Positions 1-7,179 of a stretch of DNA of 18,671 nt are shown in pieces. Below the pieces are notes generated by a model. That model saw only the letters and a list, made by a program, of their open reading frames with translations, was not told the origin of the DNA and did not search any database. A program made the translations under genes and the position numbers. Location: assembly GCA_029861675.1 (NCBI GenBank), contig JAOTYV010000062.1, positions 1-18,671 of the forward strand. The letters run 5' to 3'. Positions within the stretch are counted from its first letter, which is position 1. Each line of letters begins with the position of its first letter. This DNA is from Alphaproteobacteria bacterium. GTDB taxonomy: Bacteria; Pseudomonadota; Alphaproteobacteria; UBA8366.

Positions 1-45
1 GACCGGACTTAGCAGCTCGCCAGCAAACAGTAGTGAGTCATTCAT
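1..45 (-). CDS. Possible 5' end of a gene leaving the window
   Basis: An ATG at 45 on the minus strand opens a frame that stays open to the window edge and reads MNDSLLFAGELLSPV. There is no strong ribosome binding site, only a weak TTGGA about 8 nt upstream. The sequence is AT-richer than the confident genes nearby. Fifteen codons are too few to identify a family, and the open frame could be chance. Two plus-strand frames are also open from the edge, to 142 and to about 70, so coding here is uncertain. Confidence 0.25.
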   Translation of the reverse strand, partial: MNDSLLFAGELLSPV

Positions 46-360
46 TGTATTGTCCAATGGAAATGATCTAATTAGCCGATGTACACACTGTGTTGTTGCA
101 CAAATGCCACAAGCGTTAACCACGGGTAATTTGCTGAATTAACTACAATTAATTTGGGCTGAGGGCGTGGATTTTTGGGCGCGAGTTCGGACTTGTCGTT
201 GGGTGCGACATGAATTCGATCTAATATTCGAATGATTCTTTACCTGAAATCAGATTCATCGATTCGTCGTTACCCAATCGACATGATCCCGCGCCATAGC
301 GCCGTTCCTGATTGCCGGGCGAAGCGAGCCTACATTTGAAAAAGTGACGGAAATTCCAGA
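46..360. other. AT-rich non-coding stretch
   Basis: No convincing gene is seen here. The stretch is clearly AT-richer than the surrounding genes. It holds one perfect inverted repeat with 6-bp arms (ATTCGA/TCGAAT, 214-233, 8-nt spacer) in an AT-rich context. It lies between the terminator of the porin operon and a possible gene leaving the left edge, so it may hold that gene's promoter, but no clear -35/-10 pair was found. Confidence 0.5.
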
Positions 361-406
361 CAAAAGAAAACCGCCGGTCCCGGCCCTGTTAGGGGCTGGA
401 ACCGGC
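361..406 (-). terminator. Rho-independent terminator of porin-lipoprotein operon
   Basis: Read on the minus strand, a 14-15-bp GC-rich stem (373-406) begins GCCGGTTCCAGCCCC. It has a short TAACA-like loop and pairs almost perfectly, with two mismatches or G-U pairs. It is followed by the T-rich run GGTTTTCTTTTG (361-372). It lies about 17 nt downstream of the lipoprotein stop. Stem followed by a U-tract on the minus transcript is the classic intrinsic terminator layout. Confidence 0.88.
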
Positions 407-422
407 AGCTTAATAAATCAGC

Positions 423-599
423 CTAGCGTTGATAGATAATGAGACCGCCCCGCTTTCCGGTCAGAAGTCCCGGCCCTTTACCCATGCCGCCTTCGGCATC
501 TTCCGTATCGACATCCTTGTCGCCCTTGATCGACCCGCAGGCCGACAGCGGCAAGGCGATGACGAAAAGCATCACGAGTATGCGGCGGAGCGCCATCAT
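423..599 (-). CDS. Small lipoprotein, 58 residues, porin-linked
   Basis: This short open frame starts MMALRRILVMLFVIALPLSA and has a lipobox LSAC with the lipidated Cys at residue 21. Basic residues 5-6 and a hydrophobic core (7-19) form a type II signal peptide. The predicted mature protein is only about 38 residues: an acidic linker (DKDVDTEDAEGG) and a tail GPGLLTGKRGGLIIYQR. It starts 15 nt after the porin stop with a GAGGG ribosome binding site (608-612), 8 nt before the ATG at 599; an ATG at 596 is the alternative. A terminator follows directly, so it is the last gene of a porin operon. The function is unknown. It could be a periplasmic-face or outer-membrane partner of the porin, or an independent small envelope lipoprotein. 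Confidence 0.82.
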   Translation of the reverse strand: MMALRRILVMLFVIALPLSACGSIKGDKDVDTEDAEGGMGKGPGLLTGKRGGLIIYQR

Positions 600-614
600 C
601 CCATCAACCCTCGA

Positions 615-1799
615 CTAGAAGCGAGCCCGGAAGCCGGCGCCGAAGAACCAGAGGTTCTCCGCATTAAGACCTGGGACACCAGTATCGATGTCGAAGTACC
701 GGAAACCGACAAAGGTGTCTGTACCGGTATTTGCCAAAACCTGCGTAATTTGGACCGAGTGACCCTGGCCTTCGATTCCGGGTACTGCACCGATCTCGTT
801 CGAGAACTGGTATGCGTATTCGATGCCCGTCGGGCCGAGTTCCGTCCACTTTCCGGTGTAGAAGATCGCCGGATTGATGTTGTACGGAGCCGCCTTTAAT
901 GCATCCGGCACGCCCGATTCATAGTCGAGCCACTGCTTACCACCGGAGAAGGTGGCGCCGAGACCGAACGGGGTCAGGACCGAAATCGAACCATTGAGCT
1001 GGTTCGTGTCTTGCGACAATGGCTTGTTCTCTCCCAAATTGCCCGCGAGGTGCGTGAAGCCGGCACCGGCGGCAATCTTTACGCCGGCAACCTTGCCCTT
1101 GTAGTGCATCGCCACGTCCCAGCTTTGCTGATCGATGGCGCTCGCCCCAATCTTGAAGCCGGCGATCGTCGGCGTGTCGTAGCGGATCCGCTGACGACGG
1201 CTCGAGCCGTCAAAGCTGTTGAAGAAACGGCTCAGCGTAGCGAGTTCCGAGGACTCAACCGTACCGCTGGTGTCTAACAAGACAGACGCGTCGGTAATCA
1301 GGTTATGCGTCGAACCGCCGAGACGGCCGGCGCTGCCACCCGGAAGCAGGTTCTTTTCCGAGGTGCCGTTGGCCGCCGTGTCGCCGCGACCGATCCACAC
1401 CGCGCCGAGCCGCTTGTGTGAGAAGATCGCGTCGAGATGACGAATTACGAGACCGGCATCGTCTTTGCCCTGACCGTCAAACTGGTTGGCGCTGCCGTTG
1501 CGGATTTCATATTCCACGCGGGTCCGCAGACTCACATCCTTGGTGACCTTGCCACGGCCATCGATGCCCATGCGGGTCGATGTGTTGCCGTTGCGGAACT
1601 GCTTGAACGTGCTCGTTTCGCCATCGTTGATGACACCGAAGCCGCGCGTGACCTGACCGTAAAGGCGCAGCTTCATCTTGTTGCTGCTCTTTACGACGCC
1701 AGGCGCCGCCGACGGATCCTGCGCGACAGCCGGCAACGCCAGACCGCTCGCGAAGGCGATGGCAGTCGTCGCCATCAGGGCCTTGTTTAACTTAGTCAT
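615..1799 (-). CDS. Outer-membrane porin, 394 residues
   Basis: General-diffusion porin of the Gram-negative type, expected to form a beta-barrel in the outer membrane. The N-terminus (MTKLNKALMA...) is a Sec signal peptide with predicted cleavage after AVA at residue 26. The body has many alternating polar/hydrophobic strands such as MKLRLYGQVTRGF and VSLRTRVEYEIRNG. The protein ends GAGFRARF; the terminal Phe is the BAM-complex recognition signature. I chose ATG 1799 rather than upstream in-frame starts because it has a good ribosome binding site (GGAGG, 6 nt spacing) and gives a proper signal peptide. The upstream extension to 1922 would place 41 non-signal-like residues in front. A small lipoprotein gene follows after 15 nt. 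The substrate cannot be told from sequence alone. Confidence 0.92.
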   Translation of the reverse strand: MTKLNKALMATTAIAFASGLALPAVAQDPSAAPGVVKSSNKMKLRLYGQVTRGFGVINDGETSTFKQFRNGNTSTRMGIDGRGKVTKDVSLRTRVEYEIRNGSANQFDGQGKDDAGLVIRHLDAIFSHKRLGAVWIGRGDTAANGTSEKNLLPGGSAGRLGGSTHNLITDASVLLDTSGTVESSELATLSRFFNSFDGSSRRQRIRYDTPTIAGFKIGASAIDQQSWDVAMHYKGKVAGVKIAAGAGFTHLAGNLGENKPLSQDTNQLNGSISVLTPFGLGATFSGGKQWLDYESGVPDALKAAPYNINPAIFYTGKWTELGPTGIEYAYQFSNEIGAVPGIEGQGHSVQITQVLANTGTDTFVGFRYFDIDTGVPGLNAENLWFFGAGFRARF

Positions 1800-1921
1800 G
1801 AAAACCTCCACACTGGTAAACTGCAAACTCCCCAAAACAATCCGAGCCGCTCTGTCTGTCCTGCCGATGCAACAACCAAATCGCACCGTGTCGCAGGCAC
1901 ACATAACCGCTCGCAAGAACA

Positions 1922-1950
1922 ACTATTCGCCAAATAAATTGTCGGGCCAA
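1922..1950 (-). promoter_or_regulatory. Candidate porin promoter
   Basis: On the minus strand TTGGCC (1945-1950) and AATAGT (1922-1927) are separated by exactly 17 nt. Each matches the sigma-70 consensus at 4 of 6 positions. Transcription would start near 1915, giving an untranslated leader of about 115 nt. The sequence is AT-rich here, so chance matches are likely. Confidence 0.3.
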
Positions 1951-2036
1951 TATAATTTCGACTATTATTGGAACGACAGAAATCAATGTTGCGATTCAGC
2001 TACATATCAAGCAAATAGATCGATATTTTTTATTGT

Positions 2037-2059
2037 ATCAATCGATTTTTCCGATTGAT
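2037..2059. repeat. Inverted repeat, 8-bp arms, between porin and msrB
   Basis: Perfect arms ATCAATCG (2037-2044) and CGATTGAT (2052-2059) flank a 7-nt spacer in the AT-rich region between the divergent porin and msrB genes. It could be an operator or a weak hairpin. A T-rich stretch follows on the plus strand, but no plus-strand gene ends here, so a terminator role is not supported. Confidence 0.45.
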
Positions 2060-2264
2060 GAATTCTTTATTTTATCTCACACGGCGAGTCGATCATGTGC
2101 CCGCCGAATGAAAAATTCTTCTAACTTGATCGATCGTAATAAGTGGCGTTCGACGTCTGACGCCGCTCGCGGCACTAGGCAACAGCGGCGCAAGCATGCA
2201 TGATCCGCGACGCAAGGTTGAGCGGAACCGCGCGGCCGACAAACGGAAAGGACGGCGAACGGAG

Positions 2265-2690
2265 ATGACACGCAAAGTCGAGAAAACCAACGCCGAGTGG
2301 CGTGAATTGCTGACCCGCGAGCAATACCATGTGACGCGCGAACACGGCACCGAGCGTCCCTTTACCGGCAAATACAACGATTGCAAGGACGACGGCACCT
2401 ACGTCTGCGTCTGTTGCGGAAATCCGTTGTTCTCGTCCGATACGAAATTCGATTCCGGCACCGGCTGGCCCAGCTTCTATGCGCCGGCCGACGATGGCGC
2501 GGTCGAGACCCGCGAAGACAATAGCCTGTTCATGAGCCGGACCGAGGTGACATGCGCCGCCTGCGACTCCCATCTCGGCCACGTATTCCCGGACGGCCCG
2601 GCGCCGACCGGGCAACGCTACTGCATGAACTCAGTGGCGCTGCATCTCAAATCCGACGAGGCATCGGACGACGACAAGGAAGACAATTAA
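2265..2690 (+). CDS. msrB: Peptide-methionine (R)-S-oxide reductase MsrB
   Basis: Reduces the R form of methionine sulfoxide in proteins, a cytoplasmic oxidative-repair enzyme. The 141-residue protein shows the whole SelR/MsrB fold: HGTERPFTG (27-35), zinc cysteines C48/C51 and C97/C100, GWPSFY (67-72), [10 protein letters not shown] (103-112) and the catalytic Cys120 in RYCMNS. The usual resolving-Cys site before GWPSF is Thr66, so recycling would have to use another Cys or direct thioredoxin reduction. The acidic tail after residue 129 ([12 protein letters not shown]) is non-family. I chose ATG 2265 because the family begins near here. An in-frame ATG at 2196 would add 23 basic residues and lacks a ribosome binding site, while 2265 has AAAGGA 12 nt and GGAG immediately upstream. 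It converges with bioA with a 12-nt gap. Confidence 0.95.
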   Translation: MTRKVEKTNAEWRELLTREQYHVTREHGTERPFTGKYNDCKDDGTYVCVCCGNPLFSSDTKFDSGTGWPSFYAPADDGAVETREDNSLFMSRTEVTCAACDSHLGHVFPDGPAPTGQRYCMNSVALHLKSDEASDDDKEDN

Positions 2691-2702
2691 GCCGGCTTGC
2701 CG

Positions 2703-3986
2703 TCAGATTTCCGCCGACCACTCCGACAGCACCGCGCAGACGGCGGCCGTCAGCATGCTCAGCGCCTCCGGCGCAATGACAAAGGGCGGCATCAGATAGA
2801 CCACGTCGCCGAAGGGACGTACCCAGACGCCGGCCTCCAGAAACCGCCGGCGCAGACCGTCGTGATCCGGCACCCGGTCGAGCTGCACCACCCCAATCGC
2901 ACCCTTGCAGCGGACGTCGGCAACACCCGCAAGACCGCGGCACGGCGCCAACTCAGCCGACAGCTGCGTCTCGATCGCCGCCACCTGTGCAAGCCTGGGC
3001 TCGGTTTCGAACAGATCGATCGACGCATTGGCGGCGGCGCATCCCAACGCATTGCCGGTAAAGGTCGGACCGTGCATCAGGGCGTGGCTGAAATCGTCGG
3101 ACAAAAAACCGTCATAGACCCGGTCCCCGGCAACCGTCGCGGCCAGCGGCAGGGTTCCGCCGGTCAACGCCTTCGACAGGGTGACGATGTCCGGGCATAT
3201 GCCGGCTTGCTCACAGGCGAACAGGCTGCCGGTGCGGCCGAACCCGGTGGCGATTTCGTCGAGAATCAAAAGGATATCATGCGTCCAGCAGGTTTCGGCG
3301 ATGCGGCGCAAAACGTCCGCCGAGTGGAACTTCATGCCGCCCGCCGCCTGGACCAGCGGTTCCAGAATGACCGCGGCAATGCGGTCGCGGCCGGTCCGGA
3401 GCACGCCTTCGAAGGCCTCAAACCCAGCGTCGTCCACCGGCAGCGGGACGATTTTCTGTACGGGCAGCACGCCGCCGAACAGTGCATGCATGCCCTCCTC
3501 CGGATCGCAGACCGACATCGCGCCGATGGTATCGCCGTGATAGGCGTAGTCGAAGGCGACGAATCCGGACCGGCCGCGCGCGCCCTGATTGATCCAGTAT
3601 TGCAGCGCCATTTTCAGCGCGATTTCCACCGAGACGGAGCCCGATTCAGAAAAAAACACATGCCCGAGATCGCCCGGCAGCAGATCCAACAGGCGGCGCG
3701 CCAGCGTCAACGCCGGTTCGTGCACCAGGCCGCCGAGCATGACATGCGGCATGCATTCAAGCTGCTGCGTGATGGCGGCGCGGATGTGCGGATGGTTATA
3801 GCCGTGACATGCGGTCCACCAAGACGCGACACCGTCGATCAGGACCCGGCCGTCGGCGAGATGAATATGCGCCCCTTCGGTGCGCGCCACCATGGCCGGC
3901 GGCGGCGCGGTCTTCATCTGTGCGTAGGGCAGCCAGATATGCGGAAAGCCGGTTTCGCTCCAGTCCGGACGGTCCGGCGCGCTCAT
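2703..3986 (-). CDS. bioA: Adenosylmethionine-8-amino-7-oxononanoate transaminase BioA
   Basis: Converts 8-amino-7-oxononanoate (KAPA) to 7,8-diaminononanoate using S-adenosylmethionine as amino donor, the third step of biotin ring assembly. This is a 427-residue class III PLP aminotransferase of typical length. Near the N-terminus it has WLPYAQM and [15 protein letters not shown] (52-66), the substrate-side BioA signature. [11 protein letters not shown] (111-121) is the PLP phosphate-binding segment. [11 protein letters not shown] (243-253) carries the PLP-contacting Asp243, and Lys272 in LSKALTGG is the Schiff-base lysine. Its ATG overlaps the bioB stop by 4 nt (3983-3986), so the two are translationally coupled. 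Confidence 0.96.
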   Translation of the reverse strand: MSAPDRPDWSETGFPHIWLPYAQMKTAPPPAMVARTEGAHIHLADGRVLIDGVASWWTACHGYNHPHIRAAITQQLECMPHVMLGGLVHEPALTLARRLLDLLPGDLGHVFFSESGSVSVEIALKMALQYWINQGARGRSGFVAFDYAYHGDTIGAMSVCDPEEGMHALFGGVLPVQKIVPLPVDDAGFEAFEGVLRTGRDRIAAVILEPLVQAAGGMKFHSADVLRRIAETCWTHDILLILDEIATGFGRTGSLFACEQAGICPDIVTLSKALTGGTLPLAATVAGDRVYDGFLSDDFSHALMHGPTFTGNALGCAAANASIDLFETEPRLAQVAAIETQLSAELAPCRGLAGVADVRCKGAIGVVQLDRVPDHDGLRRRFLEAGVWVRPFGDVVYLMPPFVIAPEALSMLTAAVCAVLSEWSAEI

Positions 3987-5017
3987 TCCGCGCCCGCGGC
4001 CTCATAGGGTTCGATGCCCAGGCGCCGGAACAAGGCTTCATCCTGATCGACTTCGGGATTGCCCGTGGTCAGCAGTTTCTCGCCGCAGAAAATCGAATTG
4101 GCGCCGGCGAGGAAACACAATGCCTGCGCCTCGTCGGTCATCTGCTCGCGGCCGGCGGAGAGCCGCACGAAGGATTTCGGCATCATGATCCGGGCGACCG
4201 CGATGGTGCGCACGAATTCAAGAATATCGAGCGCGTGGGTTCCCGTGAGCGGCGTACCCTCGACCTGCACCAGCATGTTGATCGGCACGCTTTCCGGATG
4301 CGACGGCATGTTGGCGAGCGTGCTCAACATGCCGGCCCGGTCGGCGCGGGTTTCACCCATGCCGACGATGCCGCCGCTGCACACATTCATGCCTGACTCG
4401 CGCACATGGCCGAGCGTATCGAGCCGGTCCTGATAGGTGCGGGTCGTGATGATCTCGCCGTAAAATTCCTCGGACGTATCGATGTTGTGGTTGTAGTAAT
4501 CGAGGCCGGCCTCCGCCAGACGGTCTGCCTGCGCCCGGCTCAACATGCCGAGCGTCATGCAGGTTTCCATGCCGAGCGCCTTGACCTCCTGCACCATCGC
4601 GACGATGGCGTCCAGATCGCGGTCCTTGGGGCTGCGCCACGCCGCGCCCATGCAGAATCGGCTCGCGCCGCCGGCCTTGGCCTCGCGCGCCTGAGCAATA
4701 ACCGCGTCTACCTGCATCAATTTTTCGGCGTCCAGACCGGTATCGTAATGCACGGATTGCGGACAGTATTTGCAATCTTCCGGGCAGCCGCCCGTCTTGA
4801 TCGACAGCAAGCGGCTCTTCTGCACCTGGTTCGCATCGAAGTGACGGCGGTGCACCTCCTGCGCCTGAAACAACAAATCGTTGAAGGGCTGGTCGAACAG
4901 GGCCACGACCTCTTCGCGGGCCCAGTCGTGCCGGATTCCGGCGGTGGCGGAGCCGTTCGACCGGCTGGCGCCCCTATCGGCACCACTAACGGGATCGTGG
5001 AGATTGGCGATTGTCAT
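3983..5017 (-). CDS. bioB: Biotin synthase BioB
   Basis: Radical-SAM enzyme inserting sulfur into dethiobiotin, the last step of biotin synthesis. The 344-residue protein has the [4Fe-4S] motif CPEDCKYC (Cys78, Cys82, Cys85). It also has the residues that in the E. coli enzyme hold the sacrificial [2Fe-2S] cluster: Cys122 (RFCMGAAWR), Cys153 (ETCMTLGML), Cys213 (NVCSGGIVG) and Arg285 (VRLSAGR). [12 protein letters not shown] (175-186) is a BioB hallmark. The N-terminal 30 residues are Ser/Ala/Gly-rich and likely disordered. The ATG at 5017 follows a short CGGGG ribosome binding site at about 4 nt. It is the first gene of the bioB-bioA unit, with a candidate promoter at 5061-5089. Confidence 0.97.
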   Translation of the reverse strand: MTIANLHDPVSGADRGASRSNGSATAGIRHDWAREEVVALFDQPFNDLLFQAQEVHRRHFDANQVQKSRLLSIKTGGCPEDCKYCPQSVHYDTGLDAEKLMQVDAVIAQAREAKAGGASRFCMGAAWRSPKDRDLDAIVAMVQEVKALGMETCMTLGMLSRAQADRLAEAGLDYYNHNIDTSEEFYGEIITTRTYQDRLDTLGHVRESGMNVCSGGIVGMGETRADRAGMLSTLANMPSHPESVPINMLVQVEGTPLTGTHALDILEFVRTIAVARIMMPKSFVRLSAGREQMTDEAQALCFLAGANSIFCGEKLLTTGNPEVDQDEALFRRLGIEPYEAAGAE

Positions 5018-5060
5018 TTTGCCCCGGTATTTTCAGCATTTCGCAGGATAAGTCGCCCGC

Positions 5061-5089
5061 ATAATCTTTAACGCCGCCGGCAAAGTCAA
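5061..5089 (-). promoter_or_regulatory. Candidate bioBA promoter
   Basis: Minus-strand TTGACT (5084-5089; 5 of 6 to consensus) and GATTAT (5061-5066; 4 of 6) are separated by 17 nt. Transcription would start near 5054, leaving a leader of about 37 nt before the bioB ATG at 5017. This is the best sigma-70-like pair in the bioB-bioF intergenic region for the minus direction. Confidence 0.55.
5062..5071. promoter_or_regulatory. Possible BioR-like operator
   Basis: TAATCTTTAA matches 8 of 10 positions of the alphaproteobacterial BioR box (TTATMKATAA, recalled consensus). It overlaps the -10 of the candidate bioBA promoter, where a repressor would act. The two mismatches break the palindrome symmetrically. 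No bioR or birA gene is in the window, so this rests on position and a short match. Confidence 0.35.
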
Positions 5090-5139
5090 ACGCGATCCCG
5101 CCGCCGCCCTCTTCGGTGATCGGGGCGGACAGACAGCCG

Positions 5140-5167
5140 TTGACAGGCCGGTGGACCGGGCGAGAAT
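5140..5167 (+). promoter_or_regulatory. Candidate bioFD promoter
   Basis: A perfect -35 TTGACA (5140-5145) is followed after 16 nt by GAGAAT (5162-5167; 4 of 6). Transcription would begin near 5174, about 32 nt before the bioF ATG at 5206. It faces away from the bioBA promoter; the two -35 elements lie about 50 bp apart. Confidence 0.5.
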
Positions 5168-5205
5168 GCAGCGATCATCCCGATCACGGAAGGCCGCCGC
5201 GCGCC

Positions 5206-6375
5206 ATGGAGTCCCTCGAACGTTTCGCCCGTAGCAAATTGGACGATCTCGCCGCGCAATCCCTGAAGCGCACGCTGGCGGAAACCGACCGGTATGGGCC
5301 GACCGAGGCGCGCCGCGATGGCCGCGATGTGATTTCCTTTTGCTGCAACGACTACCTCAACCTGTCGCACCATCCCCAGGTCATCGACGCCGCGGTCGAG
5401 GCGACGCGGCGCTTCGGCGTGGGCTCGGGCGCATCCCGCCTGGTCACCGGCAATCACCCGTTGTTCGCCGATCTGGAAGCGCGGCTCGCCCGCTACAAGG
5501 AGGCCGAGGATGCGGTGGTGTTCGGCAGCGGGTACCTGACGAATATCGGCATCATCCCGTCGCTGATCCGGCCGGACGACCTGATCGTCGCCGACGAATA
5601 CTGTCACGCCTGCCTGTTCGCCGGGTCGCAGATCAGCCATGCGAAACTGCTCATCTTCCGGCATAACGACCTTGCCCATTGCGCGGAATTGCTGGCCCGG
5701 CACCGCCAGGACCATCCGCATTGCCTAATCCTCACCGATGGGGTGTTCAGCATGGACGGCGACCTCGCCCCGGTCACCGAATTGGTCGACCTGGCGGAAG
5801 CGCATGACGCCTGGCTGATGACCGACGATGCGCACGGCCTCGGCGTGATCGCCGGCGGCAAGGGCAGCAGCTTCGTCACCGGGAAAAAGGCGCGGGTGCC
5901 GCTGCAAATGGGCACGCTGTCGAAGGCGGTGGGCGTCTACGGCGGCTATCTCTGTGCCAGCAAACCCGTCATCGACCTGATCAAGACCCGGGCGCGCAGC
6001 TTCATCTACACCACCGGGCTGCCGCCGGGATCGGTGGCCGCCTGCATCGCCGCGCTGGAGCTGATCGAAAACCACCCCGAACTGGTCGCCAAGCCGATGC
6101 AGAAAGCGCGGCGCTTTACCCGGGCGCTGAATCTGCCGGATCCGGAGAGCTGCATCGTCCCCTTGATCCTGGGCGACCCGGACATCGCGCTCGCCGCGAG
6201 CCAGGACTTGATCGAGCAGGGCTTCCTGGTGACGGCGATCCGCCCGCCCACGGTGCCGCCCGGCACGGCCCGGCTCCGCTTCACCTTCACCGCCGAACAC
6301 CGCGACACAGACATTGATCGTCTTGTCGAAGCGGTTCGTCCCCATATGCCGCGACCGCAAGACGGCGCGGCGTGA
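5206..6375 (+). CDS. bioF: 8-amino-7-oxononanoate synthase BioF
   Basis: Condenses pimeloyl-ACP/CoA with L-alanine, releasing CO2, to give KAPA. The 389-residue alpha-oxoamine synthase is of family length. It shows FCCNDYLNLS (45-54), GVGSGASRLVTGNHPLFADLE (71-91 region), the PLP-contacting DDAHGLG (207-213) and the Schiff-base Lys240 in GTLSKAVG. I chose ATG 5206 because the homologous region starts here. An upstream in-frame start at 5116 adds 30 non-conserved residues and overlaps the candidate promoter. GGAAGG (5188-5193) is the nearest ribosome binding site, with a rather long 12-nt gap. The gene's stop overlaps the bioD GTG start (GTGA, 6372-6375). Confidence 0.96.
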   Translation: MESLERFARSKLDDLAAQSLKRTLAETDRYGPTEARRDGRDVISFCCNDYLNLSHHPQVIDAAVEATRRFGVGSGASRLVTGNHPLFADLEARLARYKEAEDAVVFGSGYLTNIGIIPSLIRPDDLIVADEYCHACLFAGSQISHAKLLIFRHNDLAHCAELLARHRQDHPHCLILTDGVFSMDGDLAPVTELVDLAEAHDAWLMTDDAHGLGVIAGGKGSSFVTGKKARVPLQMGTLSKAVGVYGGYLCASKPVIDLIKTRARSFIYTTGLPPGSVAACIAALELIENHPELVAKPMQKARRFTRALNLPDPESCIVPLILGDPDIALAASQDLIEQGFLVTAIRPPTVPPGTARLRFTFTAEHRDTDIDRLVEAVRPHMPRPQDGAA

Positions 6376-7055
6376 AGACTATTTTCGTTGCGTCGTCCGG
6401 CACGGGAATCGGCAAGACGCTGGTGACCGCGGCGCTCGCCTGGCAACTGCGCCGCGCGGGCAAATCCGTCCGAATTCTGAAACCGGTAATCAGTGGTTAC
6501 GCGCTCGAAAGCCACCCGGAGAGCGATACGGCGATTTTGCTGCAAAGCCTTGAGCGTCCGGAGACCGCAACGACAATCGACGAAATCTCGCCCTGGCGCT
6601 TTGCCGCGCCGCTGTCGCCGGACATGGCGGCGGCGCGGGAAAACCGATCACTCGACCTCGACGCCATAGTGGATTTCTGCCACGCGGCGGCCGGGGGCAA
6701 TGAGGATTATTTGCTGATCGAAGGCGTCGGCGGCGTGATGGTGCCGCTCACCGGCAAGGACACGGTATTGGACTGGATGGCGGCAGTGGGCGCGCCCGCG
6801 CTCCTTGTGGTCGGCAGCTATCTCGGCACGATCAGCCATACGCTGACCGCGGCGGCGGCGGTTCGCGCTCGTGGTATCGCCATCGCTGGAATCGTCATCA
6901 GCGAATCGGAGGAAAGCCCGGTACCCGTCGCCGAGACACGCGACACCATCGCCCGCTTCGTTGCGGATGTGCCGATCCTGACGCTGCCGAGAATTCCCGG
7001 CGCCGATCCCTGGAAACGCGCGCCGGAAATAACGGCCGTGCTGGGGCGCGGCTAA
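6372..7055 (+). CDS. bioD: Dethiobiotin synthetase BioD
   Basis: ATP-dependent closure of the ureido ring: diaminononanoate plus CO2 gives dethiobiotin. The 227-residue protein begins with a P-loop-type motif SSGTGIGKT (8-16; Lys15), followed by Lys38 in LKPVISG, which corresponds to the conserved substrate lysine. EGVGGVMVPL (117-126) is the family's second nucleotide/metal motif with Glu117. It starts at GTG 6372, translationally coupled to bioF by a 4-nt overlap. With bioB and bioA on the other strand it completes the four late-pathway genes. No pimelate-forming genes (bioC, bioH, bioW, bioI) are in the window. Confidence 0.95.
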   Translation: MKTIFVASSGTGIGKTLVTAALAWQLRRAGKSVRILKPVISGYALESHPESDTAILLQSLERPETATTIDEISPWRFAAPLSPDMAAARENRSLDLDAIVDFCHAAAGGNEDYLLIEGVGGVMVPLTGKDTVLDWMAAVGAPALLVVGSYLGTISHTLTAAAAVRARGIAIAGIVISESEESPVPVAETRDTIARFVADVPILTLPRIPGADPWKRAPEITAVLGRG

Positions 7056-7077
7056 CCACCCAAGTCGCCGGCCTAGA

Positions 7078-7111
7078 CCATTTCCTGTTTAAATTGGCTC
7101 ACGTGAAATGG
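7078..7111. repeat. Inverted repeat after bioD
   Basis: Arms CCATTTC (7078-7084) and GAAATGG (7105-7111) pair perfectly around a 20-nt spacer containing TTTAAA and CACGTG-like sequence. With the nested hairpin at 7127-7179 it makes up the whole gap between convergent bioD and the CoA-transferase gene. It may be part of a dispersed intergenic element or help terminate transcription. There is no U-tract, so a simple intrinsic terminator is not shown. Confidence 0.5.
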
Positions 7112-7126
7112 CCTATCCCTTTGTTC

Positions 7127-7179
7127 TTAGGCAAATACGTCGTCGCGAACCGTTTCGGTTCGCTCGGGATTTGCCCTAA
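7127..7179. repeat. Nested inverted repeat overlapping CoA-transferase stop
   Basis: Inner arms GCGAACCG and CGGTTCGC (7145-7152, 7156-7163) form a perfect 8-bp stem with a TTT loop. Outer arms TTAGGCAAAT (7127-7136) and ATTTGCCCTAA (7169-7179) pair except for one bulged base. The whole 53-bp element is a cruciform-like palindrome. Its right arm contains the TAG stop of the CoA-transferase gene (7176-7178). No T-run flanks it. It resembles small palindromic intergenic elements of alphaproteobacteria; copy number elsewhere is unknown. Confidence 0.7.

Noticed and set aside
1..142. Plus-strand frame open from the left edge to a TAA at 140-142
   Set aside because: Codon choice is unlike the confident genes, there is no motif, and the sequence is AT-rich; a minus-strand frame at the same place is equally likely or unlikely.
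1800..1922. N-terminal extension of the porin to 1922
   Set aside because: It would put 41 residues before a normal signal peptide that has its own strong ribosome binding site at 1799.
2689..2698. AAGCCGGCTT palindrome between msrB and bioA as a terminator
   Set aside because: The palindrome is only 10 bp with no loop room and no T-run on either strand.
2697..4007. Long open frame on the plus strand opposite bioA
   Set aside because: It mirrors the bioA gene on the other strand; the translation is Arg/Gln/His-rich with no motif, as expected from GC-rich antisense frames.
5018..5205. E. coli-type BirA operator in the biotin control region
   Set aside because: No TTGTAAACC-like half-sites with the right spacing were seen; a BioR-like box is the better candidate.
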